This document shows positions 1 to 6,416 of a DNA stretch of 30,011 nt, piece after piece. Source of the stretch: CAMEON01 sp045602325 (GTDB lineage: Bacteria; Bacillota; Clostridia; Oscillospirales; CAG-272); contig JAZSBH010000095.1 of NCBI GenBank assembly GCA_045602325.1, positions 1 through 30,011 on the forward strand, written 5' to 3'. Below the pieces are notes generated by a model, which saw only the letters and a list, made by a program, of their open reading frames with translations, did not search any database and was not told where the DNA came from. Every line of letters begins with the position of its first letter. The first letter of the stretch is position 1. Made by a program: the position numbers and the translations under genes.

Positions 1-1049
1 CCCTGGAGTACCTGCGCACCATCCCCCATCTGCGTGTCCGCGCCCGCTACTTCGAGGCGGTCTTTGCCGTCCGCGATCAGCTGGCTCAGTCCATCCATAA
101 GTATTTCCATGCCAACGGCTACCGCTACGTTCATCCCCCCATCATCACCGGCTCCGACTGCGAGGGCGCGGGTGAGATGTTCCGGGTCACCACTCTGCCC
201 TGGAACGCCACCGCCGAGAGCGAGGCCGAGTACTACGCTGAGGACTTCTTCGGCCGCAAGGCAGGTCTGACGGTTTCCGCCCAGCTGGAGGGCGAGATGG
301 CCGCCATGGGTCTGGGTCGCATCTACACCTTTGGTCCCACCTTCCGCGCCGAGAATTCCAACACCACCCGTCACGTGGCCGAGTTCTGGCACGTGGAGCC
401 CGAGGTCTGCTTCTGCGACATCCACGACATCATCGAGATCGCCGAGGACTTCATTAAGTTCATCGTGAGAGACGTCATGGATCACTGCCCCGAGGAGATG
501 GAGTTCTTCAATCAGTGGGTAGAGAAGGGCGTTATCGAGAAGCTGCAGAAGATGCTCTCGAACGACTTTGTCAAGCTGGACTACACCGACGCCATCGAGA
601 TTCTCAAGAACGCCGCCGCCGCAGGGAAGGACTTCAAGTACCCCGTGGAGTGGGGCTGTGACCTCCAGACCGAGCATGAGAAGTACCTGACCGACGAGCA
701 TTTCGGCCGACCTGTCTTCGTGGTCAACTACCCCGCCGCTATCAAGTCCTTCTATATGAAGCAGAACCCCGACGGCAAGACGGTGGCCGCCACCGACCTG
801 CTTGTCCCCGGCATCGGCGAGATCATCGGCTGCTCTGAGCGTGAGGCCGACTACGACAAGCTGGTGGCCGCCATGACTGCCCGCAATATGCCCCTGGAGT
901 CCTACGAGGCCTACCTGGACACCCGTAAGTACGGCTCTGTCCCCCACAGCGGCTTCGGCCTGGGCTTCGAGCGTATGCTCATGTACATCACGGGCGTGCA
1001 GAACATCCGCGATACCCTCATGTATCCCAGAACCGTTGGTTCCATGTAA
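1..1049 (+). CDS. asnS: Asparaginyl-tRNA synthetase (3' part)
   Basis: This is the C-terminal 348 residues of a class II aminoacyl-tRNA synthetase; the first full codon is at position 3 and the 5' end lies outside the window. It charges tRNA-Asn with asparagine in the cytoplasm. Class II motif 2 is visible as TFRAENSNTTRHVAEFW, and motif 3 as GFGLGFERMLMY near the end, followed by the NIRDTLMYPRT ending typical of AsnRS. The catalytic core is of the AsnRS/AspRS type. The motif-2 loop RAENSNTTRH and the C-terminal NIRDTLMYPRT favour AsnRS over AspRS. The reading frame is intact to the TAA stop, and a strong terminator follows 14 bases later, so this gene ends its transcription unit. Confidence 0.95.
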   Translation, partial: LEYLRTIPHLRVRARYFEAVFAVRDQLAQSIHKYFHANGYRYVHPPIITGSDCEGAGEMFRVTTLPWNATAESEAEYYAEDFFGRKAGLTVSAQLEGEMAAMGLGRIYTFGPTFRAENSNTTRHVAEFWHVEPEVCFCDIHDIIEIAEDFIKFIVRDVMDHCPEEMEFFNQWVEKGVIEKLQKMLSNDFVKLDYTDAIEILKNAAAAGKDFKYPVEWGCDLQTEHEKYLTDEHFGRPVFVVNYPAAIKSFYMKQNPDGKTVAATDLLVPGIGEIIGCSEREADYDKLVAAMTARNMPLESYEAYLDTRKYGSVPHSGFGLGFERMLMYITGVQNIRDTLMYPRTVGSM

Positions 1050-1063
1050 TTGAATCCAAAGAG

Positions 1064-1094
1064 CCCCGATCGCCACCCGGCGGTCGGGGTTTTT
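1064..1094 (+). terminator. Rho-independent terminator after asnS
   Basis: An 11-bp GC-rich stem (1064–1074 with 1079–1089, one G·U pair) closes a four-base loop and is followed directly by five T residues. It sits just after the asnS stop and before the promoter of the next unit. Confidence 0.9.
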
Positions 1095-1154
1095 CTGTCG
1101 ATTGAACAGAGCTGAATACAATTATGAAGAATTATGAAGAATCCTCCCCGACCC

Positions 1155-1183
1155 TTGACAAGGTCGTGGCTGTATGATAGAAT
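1155..1183 (+). promoter_or_regulatory. Sigma-A-type promoter for the 1214–2724 unit
   Basis: A perfect TTGACA −35 box (1155–1160) and a TAGAAT −10 box (1178–1183) are separated by 17 bases, the ideal spacing. The predicted start is near 1190, about 24 bases before the first ATG. A directly repeated ATTATGAAGA (1121–1140) lies just upstream and could be an AT-rich upstream element or a chance duplication. Confidence 0.8.
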
Positions 1184-1213
1184 GAGTACACAATAGAAAA
1201 GGAGGTATCATCC

Positions 1214-1540
1214 ATGGATCCCAACCGCATCATCCGCAAGTCTACTTCTGTTTTTCTCGCTGTTACCGTCGGTGTGTACGCCATCCTTGCATTGATCTGG
1301 ACGATTGGGTCAGATCTCACTTGGGGTTTGATCTTCTCTGCTTTTGTCACCATTCCCACCGCCATCCTCGGCTGGTTCATCCTCTCTCTTGTCCTGTACC
1401 GTCGCGCCAAAAAGCAGGGAACCGACGATCTGCCCGATCTCAAATCCCGCATGAAGGTGGCCACCGGTCTGCTGGTTTTTTTGGTGGTCATGATCGCACT
1501 GCTGATCGGCTTCTTCGCTATGGCCATCAGCCATATGTGA
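1214..1540 (+). CDS. Small three-helix membrane protein of unknown function
   Basis: A 108-residue protein that I do not recognise. Three hydrophobic segments are clear, at about residues 12–32, 38–62 and 82–105. A basic loop (YRRAKKQG, about 62–69) follows helix 2, and an acidic and basic stretch leads into helix 3. The start is secure: a full GGAGGT ribosome site at 1201–1206 lies seven bases before the ATG, and a good promoter sits just upstream. It is the first gene of a three-gene unit with a 46-residue one-helix protein and a membrane-tethered PstS-like binding protein. The context suggests the three proteins work together in the cytoplasmic membrane. No channel, transporter or enzyme motif is visible, and no ABC permease or ATPase accompanies the unit. 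Confidence 0.8.
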   Translation: MDPNRIIRKSTSVFLAVTVGVYAILALIWTIGSDLTWGLIFSAFVTIPTAILGWFILSLVLYRRAKKQGTDDLPDLKSRMKVATGLLVFLVVMIALLIGFFAMAISHM

Positions 1541-1574
1541 CCCGAAACCATTGACAGCAAAGGAGAATTTTACC

Positions 1575-1715
1575 ATGTCAGATAAACTTTACAAAAAGCT
1601 GATCGCCATTATCCTCGCCATTGGTATGCTGACCACGGCTGCCCTGGTGGCCTACACCGCTTATCTGCACAGCAACATTTCCATCATCAGCTACATCGCA
1701 GGGGAGGGCTGGTAA
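1575..1715 (+). CDS. 46-residue single-pass membrane microprotein
   Basis: A short gene between two clear genes. It has an AAAGGAGAA ribosome site (1559–1567) and an ATG at 1575. It encodes 46 residues, beginning MSDKLYKKLI and ending IAGEGW. A basic N-terminus is followed by one hydrophobic helix (about residues 9–29) and a short, mostly uncharged tail. The TAA stop is separated by a single base from the ATG of the next gene, which strongly suggests translational coupling. The tight packing, the ribosome site and the membrane-protein composition make a real gene likely despite its size. I recognise no family. It may be a small subunit of a complex with the flanking proteins. Confidence 0.72.
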   Translation: MSDKLYKKLIAIILAIGMLTTAALVAYTAYLHSNISIISYIAGEGW

Positions 1716-1716
1716 T

Positions 1717-2724
1717 ATGAAAACGGCCGCCTCCAAACACCCCGTCGATCGCCAAAAGCTGACTCATCAGCTTCTGTCCCTCGGCTCGCTGTTGCTCCTG
1801 TTCGCGGTGCTCAATCTCACCATCTTTTTCGTGTTTACCCGCCGTTGCATCCCCAACACCAGCGAGGGAATGCAGGCCAAATCCGTGGAGCTGAACGCCT
1901 ACCTGCCCTTCGACGAGAACTCCAAGATCGTGGATGTGGAGGGTAGCTTGAAGCTGGAAGATGATCTCCCCATTATCGATGGCGCGGCGGGGCTTTTCCC
2001 CGTCATGTCAGGCTTTGTCAATGCGGTCTACCCAGCCGACAGTGTCCACTTCGACGGTGAGAATTTCACCCCCGAAAGTGCCCTCCAATATTCCAACACT
2101 CGCGGTGCCTACAAGGCCATCGTGGATGGAACCGTGGATATCGCCATTTGCGTTGCCCCTTCGGAGGAGCAGTTGGCGTATGCCGAGGAGCATGGCGTGG
2201 AGCTGGTCTTCACTCCCATCGGACGGGACGCCTTCGTCTTTTTGGTCAACCAAAACAACCCCGTGGACAATCTGACCGTGGAACAGCTTCGCGACATCTA
2301 CGCGGGAGAATATACCAACTGGTCCCGGGTGGGTGGGGACAATACCCATATCGCTGTCTTGCAGCGCAATGCGGGGAGCGGTAGTCAGTCTGCCCTGCTG
2401 AATTTTATGGGCGATATCCCCGTGAAGACCGACTATTTCACCTTCCTCGGCCGCTCCATCGGCTTTTCCTTCCGGTTCTACGTGGAGGATATGATGGGGG
2501 AAGATGCCCCCAACGGAGGGGTGAAAATGCTCTCGCTGGACGGTGTCTACCCCGACACCGAGAACATCCGAAGCGGCGCTTACCCCATCGTCAACGACTT
2601 CTATGCCGTCACCCGCAAGGGGGAGACCAACCCCAACGTGCAGAAATTCGTGGACTGGATGCTCTCGGAGGAGGGTCAGGCCATCGTAGACGGCTCGGGG
2701 TACGTGGGAGTGGCGATACCCTGA
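1717..2724 (+). CDS. Membrane-anchored PstS-like substrate-binding protein
   Basis: A 335-residue protein of the periplasmic-binding-protein type II, PstS-like group. Residues about 18–40 form one uncleaved-looking hydrophobic helix. The nearby Cys44 is preceded by TRR, not a lipobox, so it is probably a membrane-tethered protein and not a lipoprotein. The external part shows PstS-like signatures: a ligand-loop region IDGAAGLFPV (88–97), the DIAI strand, NLTVEQLRDIYAGEYTNW (185–202), and RNAGSGSQSAL (218–228), which in PstS helps bind phosphate. Known relatives deliver phosphate to PstCAB, but no pst permease or ATPase is nearby. It shares a promoter with two small membrane proteins. Phosphate or another oxyanion is a plausible ligand by homology only. 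The role could be sensing instead of uptake. Confidence 0.82.
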   Translation: MKTAASKHPVDRQKLTHQLLSLGSLLLLFAVLNLTIFFVFTRRCIPNTSEGMQAKSVELNAYLPFDENSKIVDVEGSLKLEDDLPIIDGAAGLFPVMSGFVNAVYPADSVHFDGENFTPESALQYSNTRGAYKAIVDGTVDIAICVAPSEEQLAYAEEHGVELVFTPIGRDAFVFLVNQNNPVDNLTVEQLRDIYAGEYTNWSRVGGDNTHIAVLQRNAGSGSQSALLNFMGDIPVKTDYFTFLGRSIGFSFRFYVEDMMGEDAPNGGVKMLSLDGVYPDTENIRSGAYPIVNDFYAVTRKGETNPNVQKFVDWMLSEEGQAIVDGSGYVGVAIP

Positions 2725-2731
2725 ATAAAAG

Positions 2732-2767
2732 CAGGTGCCTTACCCGATGGGTGAGACACCTGTTTTT
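2732..2767. terminator. Bidirectional terminator between convergent genes
   Basis: A hairpin with arms CAGGTG/CACCTG and an inner TTACCC/GGGTGA helix (2732–2762) is followed by TTTTT on the + strand. On the − strand the stem is followed by CTTTTATT. It can therefore end both the + strand PstS-like unit and the − strand YcxB-like gene. Confidence 0.85.
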
Positions 2768-2769
2768 CG

Positions 2770-3309
2770 TTATTTGATATGGAGTTTTTTTCCATCTACC
2801 ACCGTCCGCAGAAGTATGCGGAAGTCCTGCTCGGTGCCCTCGGTGAAGCCGTCTTTTGCCACAATGTGGGCGGCGTTGGGAGCAATGTAGAGGTAGAAAG
2901 CGTGCTCGGATTCGGTGACCTTGGTAATGATGTCGTATTTTCGTTCGCTCGTTTGTTGGGTTGTATCCGAAGTGAAGGTTTCGGTATATTTCTCCTCGGT
3001 AAAGATACACTCCGTTACCATATGAGCAGCGTCCTGCTTGCGGCAGTTTCGGCGGCGAAGGATAAGAGGGATCAACAAAAAGAGTATTCCGAAAATGACA
3101 TTCATCGATAGAACGCGGATCGGATCCGGGTCAAAGGTGTCCTCATGACCGGATGCAAGCAAAATCAAATTCAAAATGATCTGACAGAGATTGATTCCGG
3201 TGGAGATGCAGAGGAGGATGGTTACGGCTAACCTCACGCCCCGTTGATGTTGACGGTTGAATTCCATGAGGGTCTCGTAGGTGTAGGATGTTTGGTTTTT
3301 GATTTCCAT
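2770..3309 (-). CDS. YcxB-like domain membrane protein
   Basis: A 179-residue protein with two membrane helices (about residues 27–52 and 66–85) and a C-terminal cytoplasmic part. Residues 120–170 (SERKYDIITKV, then a FYLYIAPNAAHIVAKDGF segment) match the pattern of the YcxB-like C-terminal domain: an aromatic-rich beta sheet with a conserved I-x-KDGF turn. The family's function is unknown. The start is supported by an AAAGGAG ribosome site on the − strand (+ coordinates about 3317–3323). By eye the gene is more AT-rich than its neighbours. It stands alone, converging on the PstS-like unit, with a shared terminator. A perfect-consensus − strand promoter exists 460 bases upstream, beyond an inverted-repeat element. 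Whether that is this gene's promoter is uncertain. Confidence 0.75.
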   Translation of the reverse strand: MEIKNQTSYTYETLMEFNRQHQRGVRLAVTILLCISTGINLCQIILNLILLASGHEDTFDPDPIRVLSMNVIFGILFLLIPLILRRRNCRKQDAAHMVTECIFTEEKYTETFTSDTTQQTSERKYDIITKVTESEHAFYLYIAPNAAHIVAKDGFTEGTEQDFRILLRTVVDGKKLHIK

Positions 3310-3433
3310 TTGAATCTCCTTTCAAGGCGGGAACACTATATAAGACACCAAAAGATGGCGAAATCTTACAGGTTTTGCGAAAAAAGTTTAGAAAATTTCA
3401 AATTGGGGTTTGTCGGTGGGTCTGCACAGCCTT

Positions 3434-3492
3434 GAGGCTCCCTCCGGGAGGGAGCTGGCGCCGGCGGCTTGCCGCGGGCGACTGAGGGAGAG
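3434..3492 (+). repeat. GC-rich palindromic module, copy A
   Basis: The module begins GAGGCTCCCTCCGGGAGG and ends GACTGAGGGAG, with a second internal GC hairpin between. Its first 18 bases recur at 3653. Repeats of this form are, from memory, dispersed in many copies through Oscillospiraceae-type genomes; copy number here cannot be seen from one window. Confidence 0.65.
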
Positions 3493-3551
3493 TGCGCGAC
3501 CTAAAAGCCTAATTCTCTTTGTCGGAAAAAAGTTTTTCGCTCTATGCACGC

Positions 3552-3597
3552 GGGCTCCCCCACCGCTTCGCGGAGCCCCCTCCCAGAGGGGGCCTTT
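3552..3597 (-). repeat. GC-rich palindromic module, copy B, inverted
   Basis: Read on the − strand, this begins AAAGGCCCCCTCTGGGAGG and ends in TGGGGGAGCCC with an internal CCGCGAAGCGG hairpin. That is the same layout as copies A and C in the opposite orientation, though diverged in sequence. Confidence 0.55.
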
Positions 3598-3652
3598 CAC
3601 TTTAGTCCGCGGAAATTCCGTTGCCCGATAAGTGATTTTCGCCCGCGCTCCT

Positions 3653-3700
3653 AAGGCTCCCTCCGGGAGGAAGCTCCCGCCCGCAGGCGGGTGAGGGAGA
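3653..3700 (+). repeat. GC-rich palindromic module, copy C
   Basis: It starts AAGGCTCCCTCCGGGAGG, nearly identical to copy A, then has its own inner CCCGCCCGCAGGCGGG hairpin and closes with GTGAGGGAGA. Outer halves are conserved between copies while the inner hairpin differs. Confidence 0.65.
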
Positions 3701-3770
3701 ACAAGCACATAGAAATTTTCGGTTTGCTTCGGTCAACAAACTCACCGATAAACCCCAATTTGTCTCTCCC

Positions 3771-3799
3771 ATTATACCATATTCCACCGCCCCTGTCAA
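3771..3799 (-). promoter_or_regulatory. Perfect-consensus sigma-A promoter reading into the inverted-repeat element
   Basis: On the − strand, TTGACA (3799–3794) and TATAAT (3776–3771) are both perfect and are separated by exactly 17 bases. Transcription would start near 3764, that is, at the right edge of the inverted-repeat element (3762), and run left through it toward the YcxB-like gene at 3309. Neither a ribosome site nor a gene follows directly. It is either the promoter of the YcxB-like gene with a roughly 450-base leader, or the promoter of a non-coding RNA. Confidence 0.72.
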
Positions 3800-3811
3800 T
3801 CCTCCCCAACA

Positions 3812-3837
3812 AGAAAACCACCCCGCACGGAGTGGTT
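3812..3837 (-). terminator. Rho-independent terminator after the DUF4956 gene
   Basis: On the − strand a nine-base stem AACCACTCC/GGGGTGGTT (one G·U pair) closes a GTGC loop and is followed by TTCTT. It lies 20 bases beyond the stop of the DUF4956 gene. Confidence 0.75.
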
Positions 3838-3857
3838 TCCCTATATGTATCAACACA

Positions 3858-4547
3858 TTACAGCTCTTCCATGGTGTTCTGCACCAGGGAGATATTCAGG
3901 TTGCCGTTGCGCTGGCGGATCTCGTCGATGAACTCCTTTTCCTGCTTTTTGTCCTTCATGACGATGCGGTAATCCAGCTCCAGGAGGGTGCCGTAATCCT
4001 GGGTCTTGATGCGATTGAGATGGGCGTAGCGGCAATACTTCTTGATGACGGGCTCGAAAACACCGTCGTAGTCCAGGGACTCGGGGATAAGGATGCGGAG
4101 CCGCTTGCCCGTGCCGCCGAAGCGGTCGATGCCGATGACCGAGAGCAGGATGATGAAAACAAGGATCAAGCCTACGGCCAGAGCGCCGAAGCCGATGAAG
4201 CCCACACCGCAGGCGATACCGGCGGCGATGGAGAGGTAGTAGTAGACGATGTCGCGGGGGTCCTCCACGGTGTTCCGGAAACGGATCAGCGCGAGACCGC
4301 CGCCGATGGAGATGGCGCGGGCGATGTTACTACCGATACAGATGACGATGATAGAAACGATGGGACCCAGCAACATCATGGTAAACAGCATGGCGGGGCG
4401 GAACCCGGTGCGGCGATGGGTGAACATGTACACCAGCATGATGGCTACCGACAGACCCAGGGCACAGCCCATAACGGTCAGCGCATGGCCGAGGGTGATG
4501 ACGGTAATGTCAATGGATTCCAGAATTTGATTCATCATTTGGTTCAT
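3858..4547 (-). CDS. DUF4956 family membrane protein
   Basis: A 229-residue integral membrane protein with hydrophobic segments at about 12–41, 52–73 and 101–140. It carries the DUF4956 signature GGGLALIRFRNTVEDPRDIVY (82–102) between the membrane helices. A soluble C-terminal domain of about 85 residues (GKRLRILIPESLDYD onward) resembles the cytoplasmic tail usual in this family. It starts 15 bases after the VTC-domain gene ends, with a GGAGGC ribosome site in that gap, so the two are an operon. This VTC–DUF4956 pairing recurs widely in Firmicutes. The function is not established; the partner suggests a role linked to polyphosphate or another phosphate polymer at the membrane. The strong terminator at 3812 closes the unit. 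Confidence 0.87.
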   Translation of the reverse strand: MNQMMNQILESIDITVITLGHALTVMGCALGLSVAIMLVYMFTHRRTGFRPAMLFTMMLLGPIVSIIVICIGSNIARAISIGGGLALIRFRNTVEDPRDIVYYYLSIAAGIACGVGFIGFGALAVGLILVFIILLSVIGIDRFGGTGKRLRILIPESLDYDGVFEPVIKKYCRYAHLNRIKTQDYGTLLELDYRIVMKDKKQEKEFIDEIRQRNGNLNISLVQNTMEEL

Positions 4548-4562
4548 GGTTATGCCTCCAAA

Positions 4563-5321
4563 TCAATGTATAAGTCTCAAATAATGCTCTTCGTCGGGAT
4601 GTGCGGCGCAGGCCTCTTTGTAAGCGTGGAGCTTGAAGTCGGTGCCCACCTTGGAAAAGGTATGGAAGGACAGGCCGAAATCGCTCATGACGCGGGAAAA
4701 CCAGAAGGGAACTGCCCCGGCAAATTTGACCTCCAGAAGGGTTGTTCCTTCGGTGAGGATGGGGGTACCGTATCGACCCAACTCCAGATCCAGGTCGTAG
4801 CGTCGGGTCAGGATGTCGCTGTCAAAGGTTAGACGGAAGGAGGGATCCTCCTTGCCGTGGTAGGCGTTACGCAGATAACTCACGTACACGCGGGGTTCCA
4901 CGGTCTGATGGGAGCGGTAGTAGTCGATCTCCCGGAGAACCTGCTCGTCAATGTAGGAAAGCCCGTCGGGGTGCCTGCCGGTTTCCAGATATACCTTGAC
5001 GTCACCCAGCCTCAGTTTTGTTCTGCGCTTGGTACCCACGCCGTAGTATTTCTTTTTCAATTCAAGAAAAACCTTGGTATCCGAGGTGGGAACGCCGTAG
5101 CTCCGAAGCCGCAATTTCTCCTTGTACTTGGGAAGCTGGACAGACCCGCGGATGACGTGATCGTCAAAATCGTCGTAGTAGAGATTGCAGATCATATAGG
5201 GCTTGCCGTCCACGTTATAAGGGTCGTTTTCCATATAGGGCGCGATACGGGCTTTCAGCTCCTCCACGCGATCGGAGGGCAGGGTGGTCTTTTTTTCCAT
5301 GCGCTTAAAGGTATTGGCCAT
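4563..5321 (-). CDS. VTC-domain (polyphosphate polymerase-like) protein
   Basis: A 252-residue soluble protein with the VTC domain, the tunnel-shaped triphosphate-tunnel-metalloenzyme-type fold used by yeast Vtc4 to make polyphosphate from ATP. Expected charged residues lining such a tunnel are visible: RMEKKTTL (7–14), YKEKLRLRSYG (66–76), FLELKKKYYG (85–94), KRRTKL (98–103), RVYVSYLR (144–151), FRLTFD (162–167), LEVKF (196–200) and FSK near 222–224. Length is right for a single VTC domain. The start has a strong AAAGGAGG site on the − strand (+ about 5326–5333). It is the first gene of a two-gene unit with the DUF4956 membrane protein. Polymerase activity is inferred from the domain; bacterial versions of this size have not, to my knowledge, all been shown to make polyphosphate. 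Confidence 0.87.
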   Translation of the reverse strand: MANTFKRMEKKTTLPSDRVEELKARIAPYMENDPYNVDGKPYMICNLYYDDFDDHVIRGSVQLPKYKEKLRLRSYGVPTSDTKVFLELKKKYYGVGTKRRTKLRLGDVKVYLETGRHPDGLSYIDEQVLREIDYYRSHQTVEPRVYVSYLRNAYHGKEDPSFRLTFDSDILTRRYDLDLELGRYGTPILTEGTTLLEVKFAGAVPFWFSRVMSDFGLSFHTFSKVGTDFKLHAYKEACAAHPDEEHYLRLIH

Positions 5322-5604
5322 ACTGCCTCCTTTCCGCTTGTGGGAAAATTGTCAAATGAATGTTAAATTTCCCTCAATCCATTCCATTATAAAGGTAAAG
5401 TGTGACTGACCTATGAACAAAAAAAGAAAAAAAGAGCAAATTAACAGAATATTTACTAATCCTGTCGGCTTATATACCTTGGTGAATCGATCATCGCCCC
5501 AACTTTTTCAACGGCTAAACGTATGCGGACGGTGCACACTAACCGTGAACATTTGTCCGTTTGCTTTTTGACGCAACGGACACCGAAAGGAGACCGTGAT
5601 CACC
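5322..5604. promoter_or_regulatory. Divergent intergenic region between VTC and deacetylase genes
   Basis: This 283-base AT-rich gap serves two divergent units. On the − strand a perfect TATAAT lies at 5391–5386, about 65 bases upstream of the VTC start, but no good −35 box is at the right spacing. A poly-A-rich tract (5417–5434) sits in the middle. No clear + strand promoter was recognised for the deacetylase. The last 50 bases hold a hairpin (5554–5582) and the ribosome site. Confidence 0.4.
5554..5582 (+). other. Leader hairpin upstream of the first deacetylase gene
   Basis: TGTCCGTT (5554–5561) and AACGGACA (5575–5582) are perfect complements around a 13-base T-containing loop, ending two bases before the GAAAGGAG ribosome site. 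It could influence translation start or mRNA stability, but it lacks a following T tract and so is not a terminator. An 8-bp stem may arise by chance. Confidence 0.4.
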
Positions 5605-6414
5605 ATGTCGATCCGACAAAAAACAACCGTTGTATGTAAGATGCTGACAATCTTTCTGGCTGCCGCCCTAATGGCTACTGCCCTGCCTCTTTCCATCCAT
5701 GCCGCCAAGGGTACGGGATGGTACACCACCCGTGCGAGCGACCACCGCCAACCCATTGCCGATCCCGCTCTCCGTGTGGTGGAACAGTACGGCGGCTTCT
5801 ATATTGACCACAAGCACACCGAGCCCGATGCCGAGGACAAGGTGGTCTACCTCACCTTCGACGCCGGCTATGAAAACGGCAACGTGGCCAAGGTGCTGGA
5901 CGCCCTGAAGACCGAGGGGGCTACGGGAGCCTTTTTCATTCTGGGGCATGTGGCGGAAAAATACCCCGCGCTGGTGAAGCGTATGGCCGACGAGGGGCAT
6001 CTGGTCTGTAACCATACCTACAGCCACAAGAATCTTTGCGGCGTTGCACCAGAGACTATTCGTGAGGAACTGAGCCGTCTGGAAGACGCCTGTCGTGATG
6101 TGGTCGGGGTGAAGGTTGCCAAATACTACCGCCCGCCGGAGGGAACCTTCGACGAGGCTATGCTGTCCGAGGTGCAGAAGCTGGGCTACAAGACCATCTT
6201 CTGGAGCTTTGCCTATGCCGATTGGGACAACGGAAAACAACCCGATCCTGCCTCTGCAAAAAAGAAGATTCTGGACAATATCCACAACGGCGCCGTCATT
6301 CTGCTTCATCCCACCTCGGCGACAAATGCCGCCATATTGGGGGACATATTGCGGGAGCTGAAGGGGCAGGGCTACCGTTTTGGTACCTTGGACGAGCTGA
6401 CGGGAGGTGACTGA
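5605..6414 (+). CDS. PdaA-like polysaccharide deacetylase, secreted
   Basis: A 269-residue NodB-homology (CE4) enzyme. Residues 1–34 form a signal peptide with a basic start, a hydrophobic core and a likely cut after an IHAA sequence. Catalytic motifs are present: YLTFDAGYENG (82–92; base Asp86), NHTYSH (136–141; metal His137 and His141), RPPEG (176–180), WSFAYADW (200–207) and LLHP (233–236). The TFD-GYENG and WSFAY-DW forms match PdaA, the enzyme that removes acetyl groups from muramic acid on the way to the muramic-delta-lactam of spore cortex. I chose the ATG at 5605 because the GAAAGGAG site (5585–5592) is well spaced for it, whereas the in-frame GTG at 5596 is too close. It is followed three bases on by a second deacetylase. 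Confidence 0.85.
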   Translation: MSIRQKTTVVCKMLTIFLAAALMATALPLSIHAAKGTGWYTTRASDHRQPIADPALRVVEQYGGFYIDHKHTEPDAEDKVVYLTFDAGYENGNVAKVLDALKTEGATGAFFILGHVAEKYPALVKRMADEGHLVCNHTYSHKNLCGVAPETIREELSRLEDACRDVVGVKVAKYYRPPEGTFDEAMLSEVQKLGYKTIFWSFAYADWDNGKQPDPASAKKKILDNIHNGAVILLHPTSATNAAILGDILRELKGQGYRFGTLDELTGGD

Positions 6415-6416
6415 CC

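Larger units (their letters stand above)
3399..3762. repeat. Inverted-repeat-bounded element (364 bp), non-coding
   Basis: The 20 bases at 3399–3418 are the reverse complement of 3743–3762 with one mismatch, and the match continues inward with a few mismatches to about 26 bases. Between them lie three related GC-rich palindromic modules (3434–3492, 3552–3597 inverted, 3653–3700). No convincing gene is inside: the open frames change across strands and have no ribosome sites. I see no transposase and no clear target-site duplication. It resembles a MITE or a composite of dispersed clostridial repeats. Alternatively it is a structured RNA, since a perfect − strand promoter would start transcription at about its right edge. 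The element fills most of the 548-base gap between the YcxB-like and DUF4956 genes; the rest holds only that promoter and a terminator. Confidence 0.75.

Noticed and set aside
3399..3799. Retron (msr-msd with reverse transcriptase)
   Set aside because: The inverted ends fit loosely, but no reverse transcriptase or effector gene is anywhere in the window, so only an unassigned structured element is reported.
3410..3856. Open frames of 70–106 codons inside the 3399–3762 element
   Set aside because: They read through GC-rich palindromes on both strands, with no start signals.
5401..5520. Sporulation sigma-G or sigma-A promoter for the PdaA-like gene
   Set aside because: I looked for −35/−10 pairs with correct spacing and found none convincing on the + strand.
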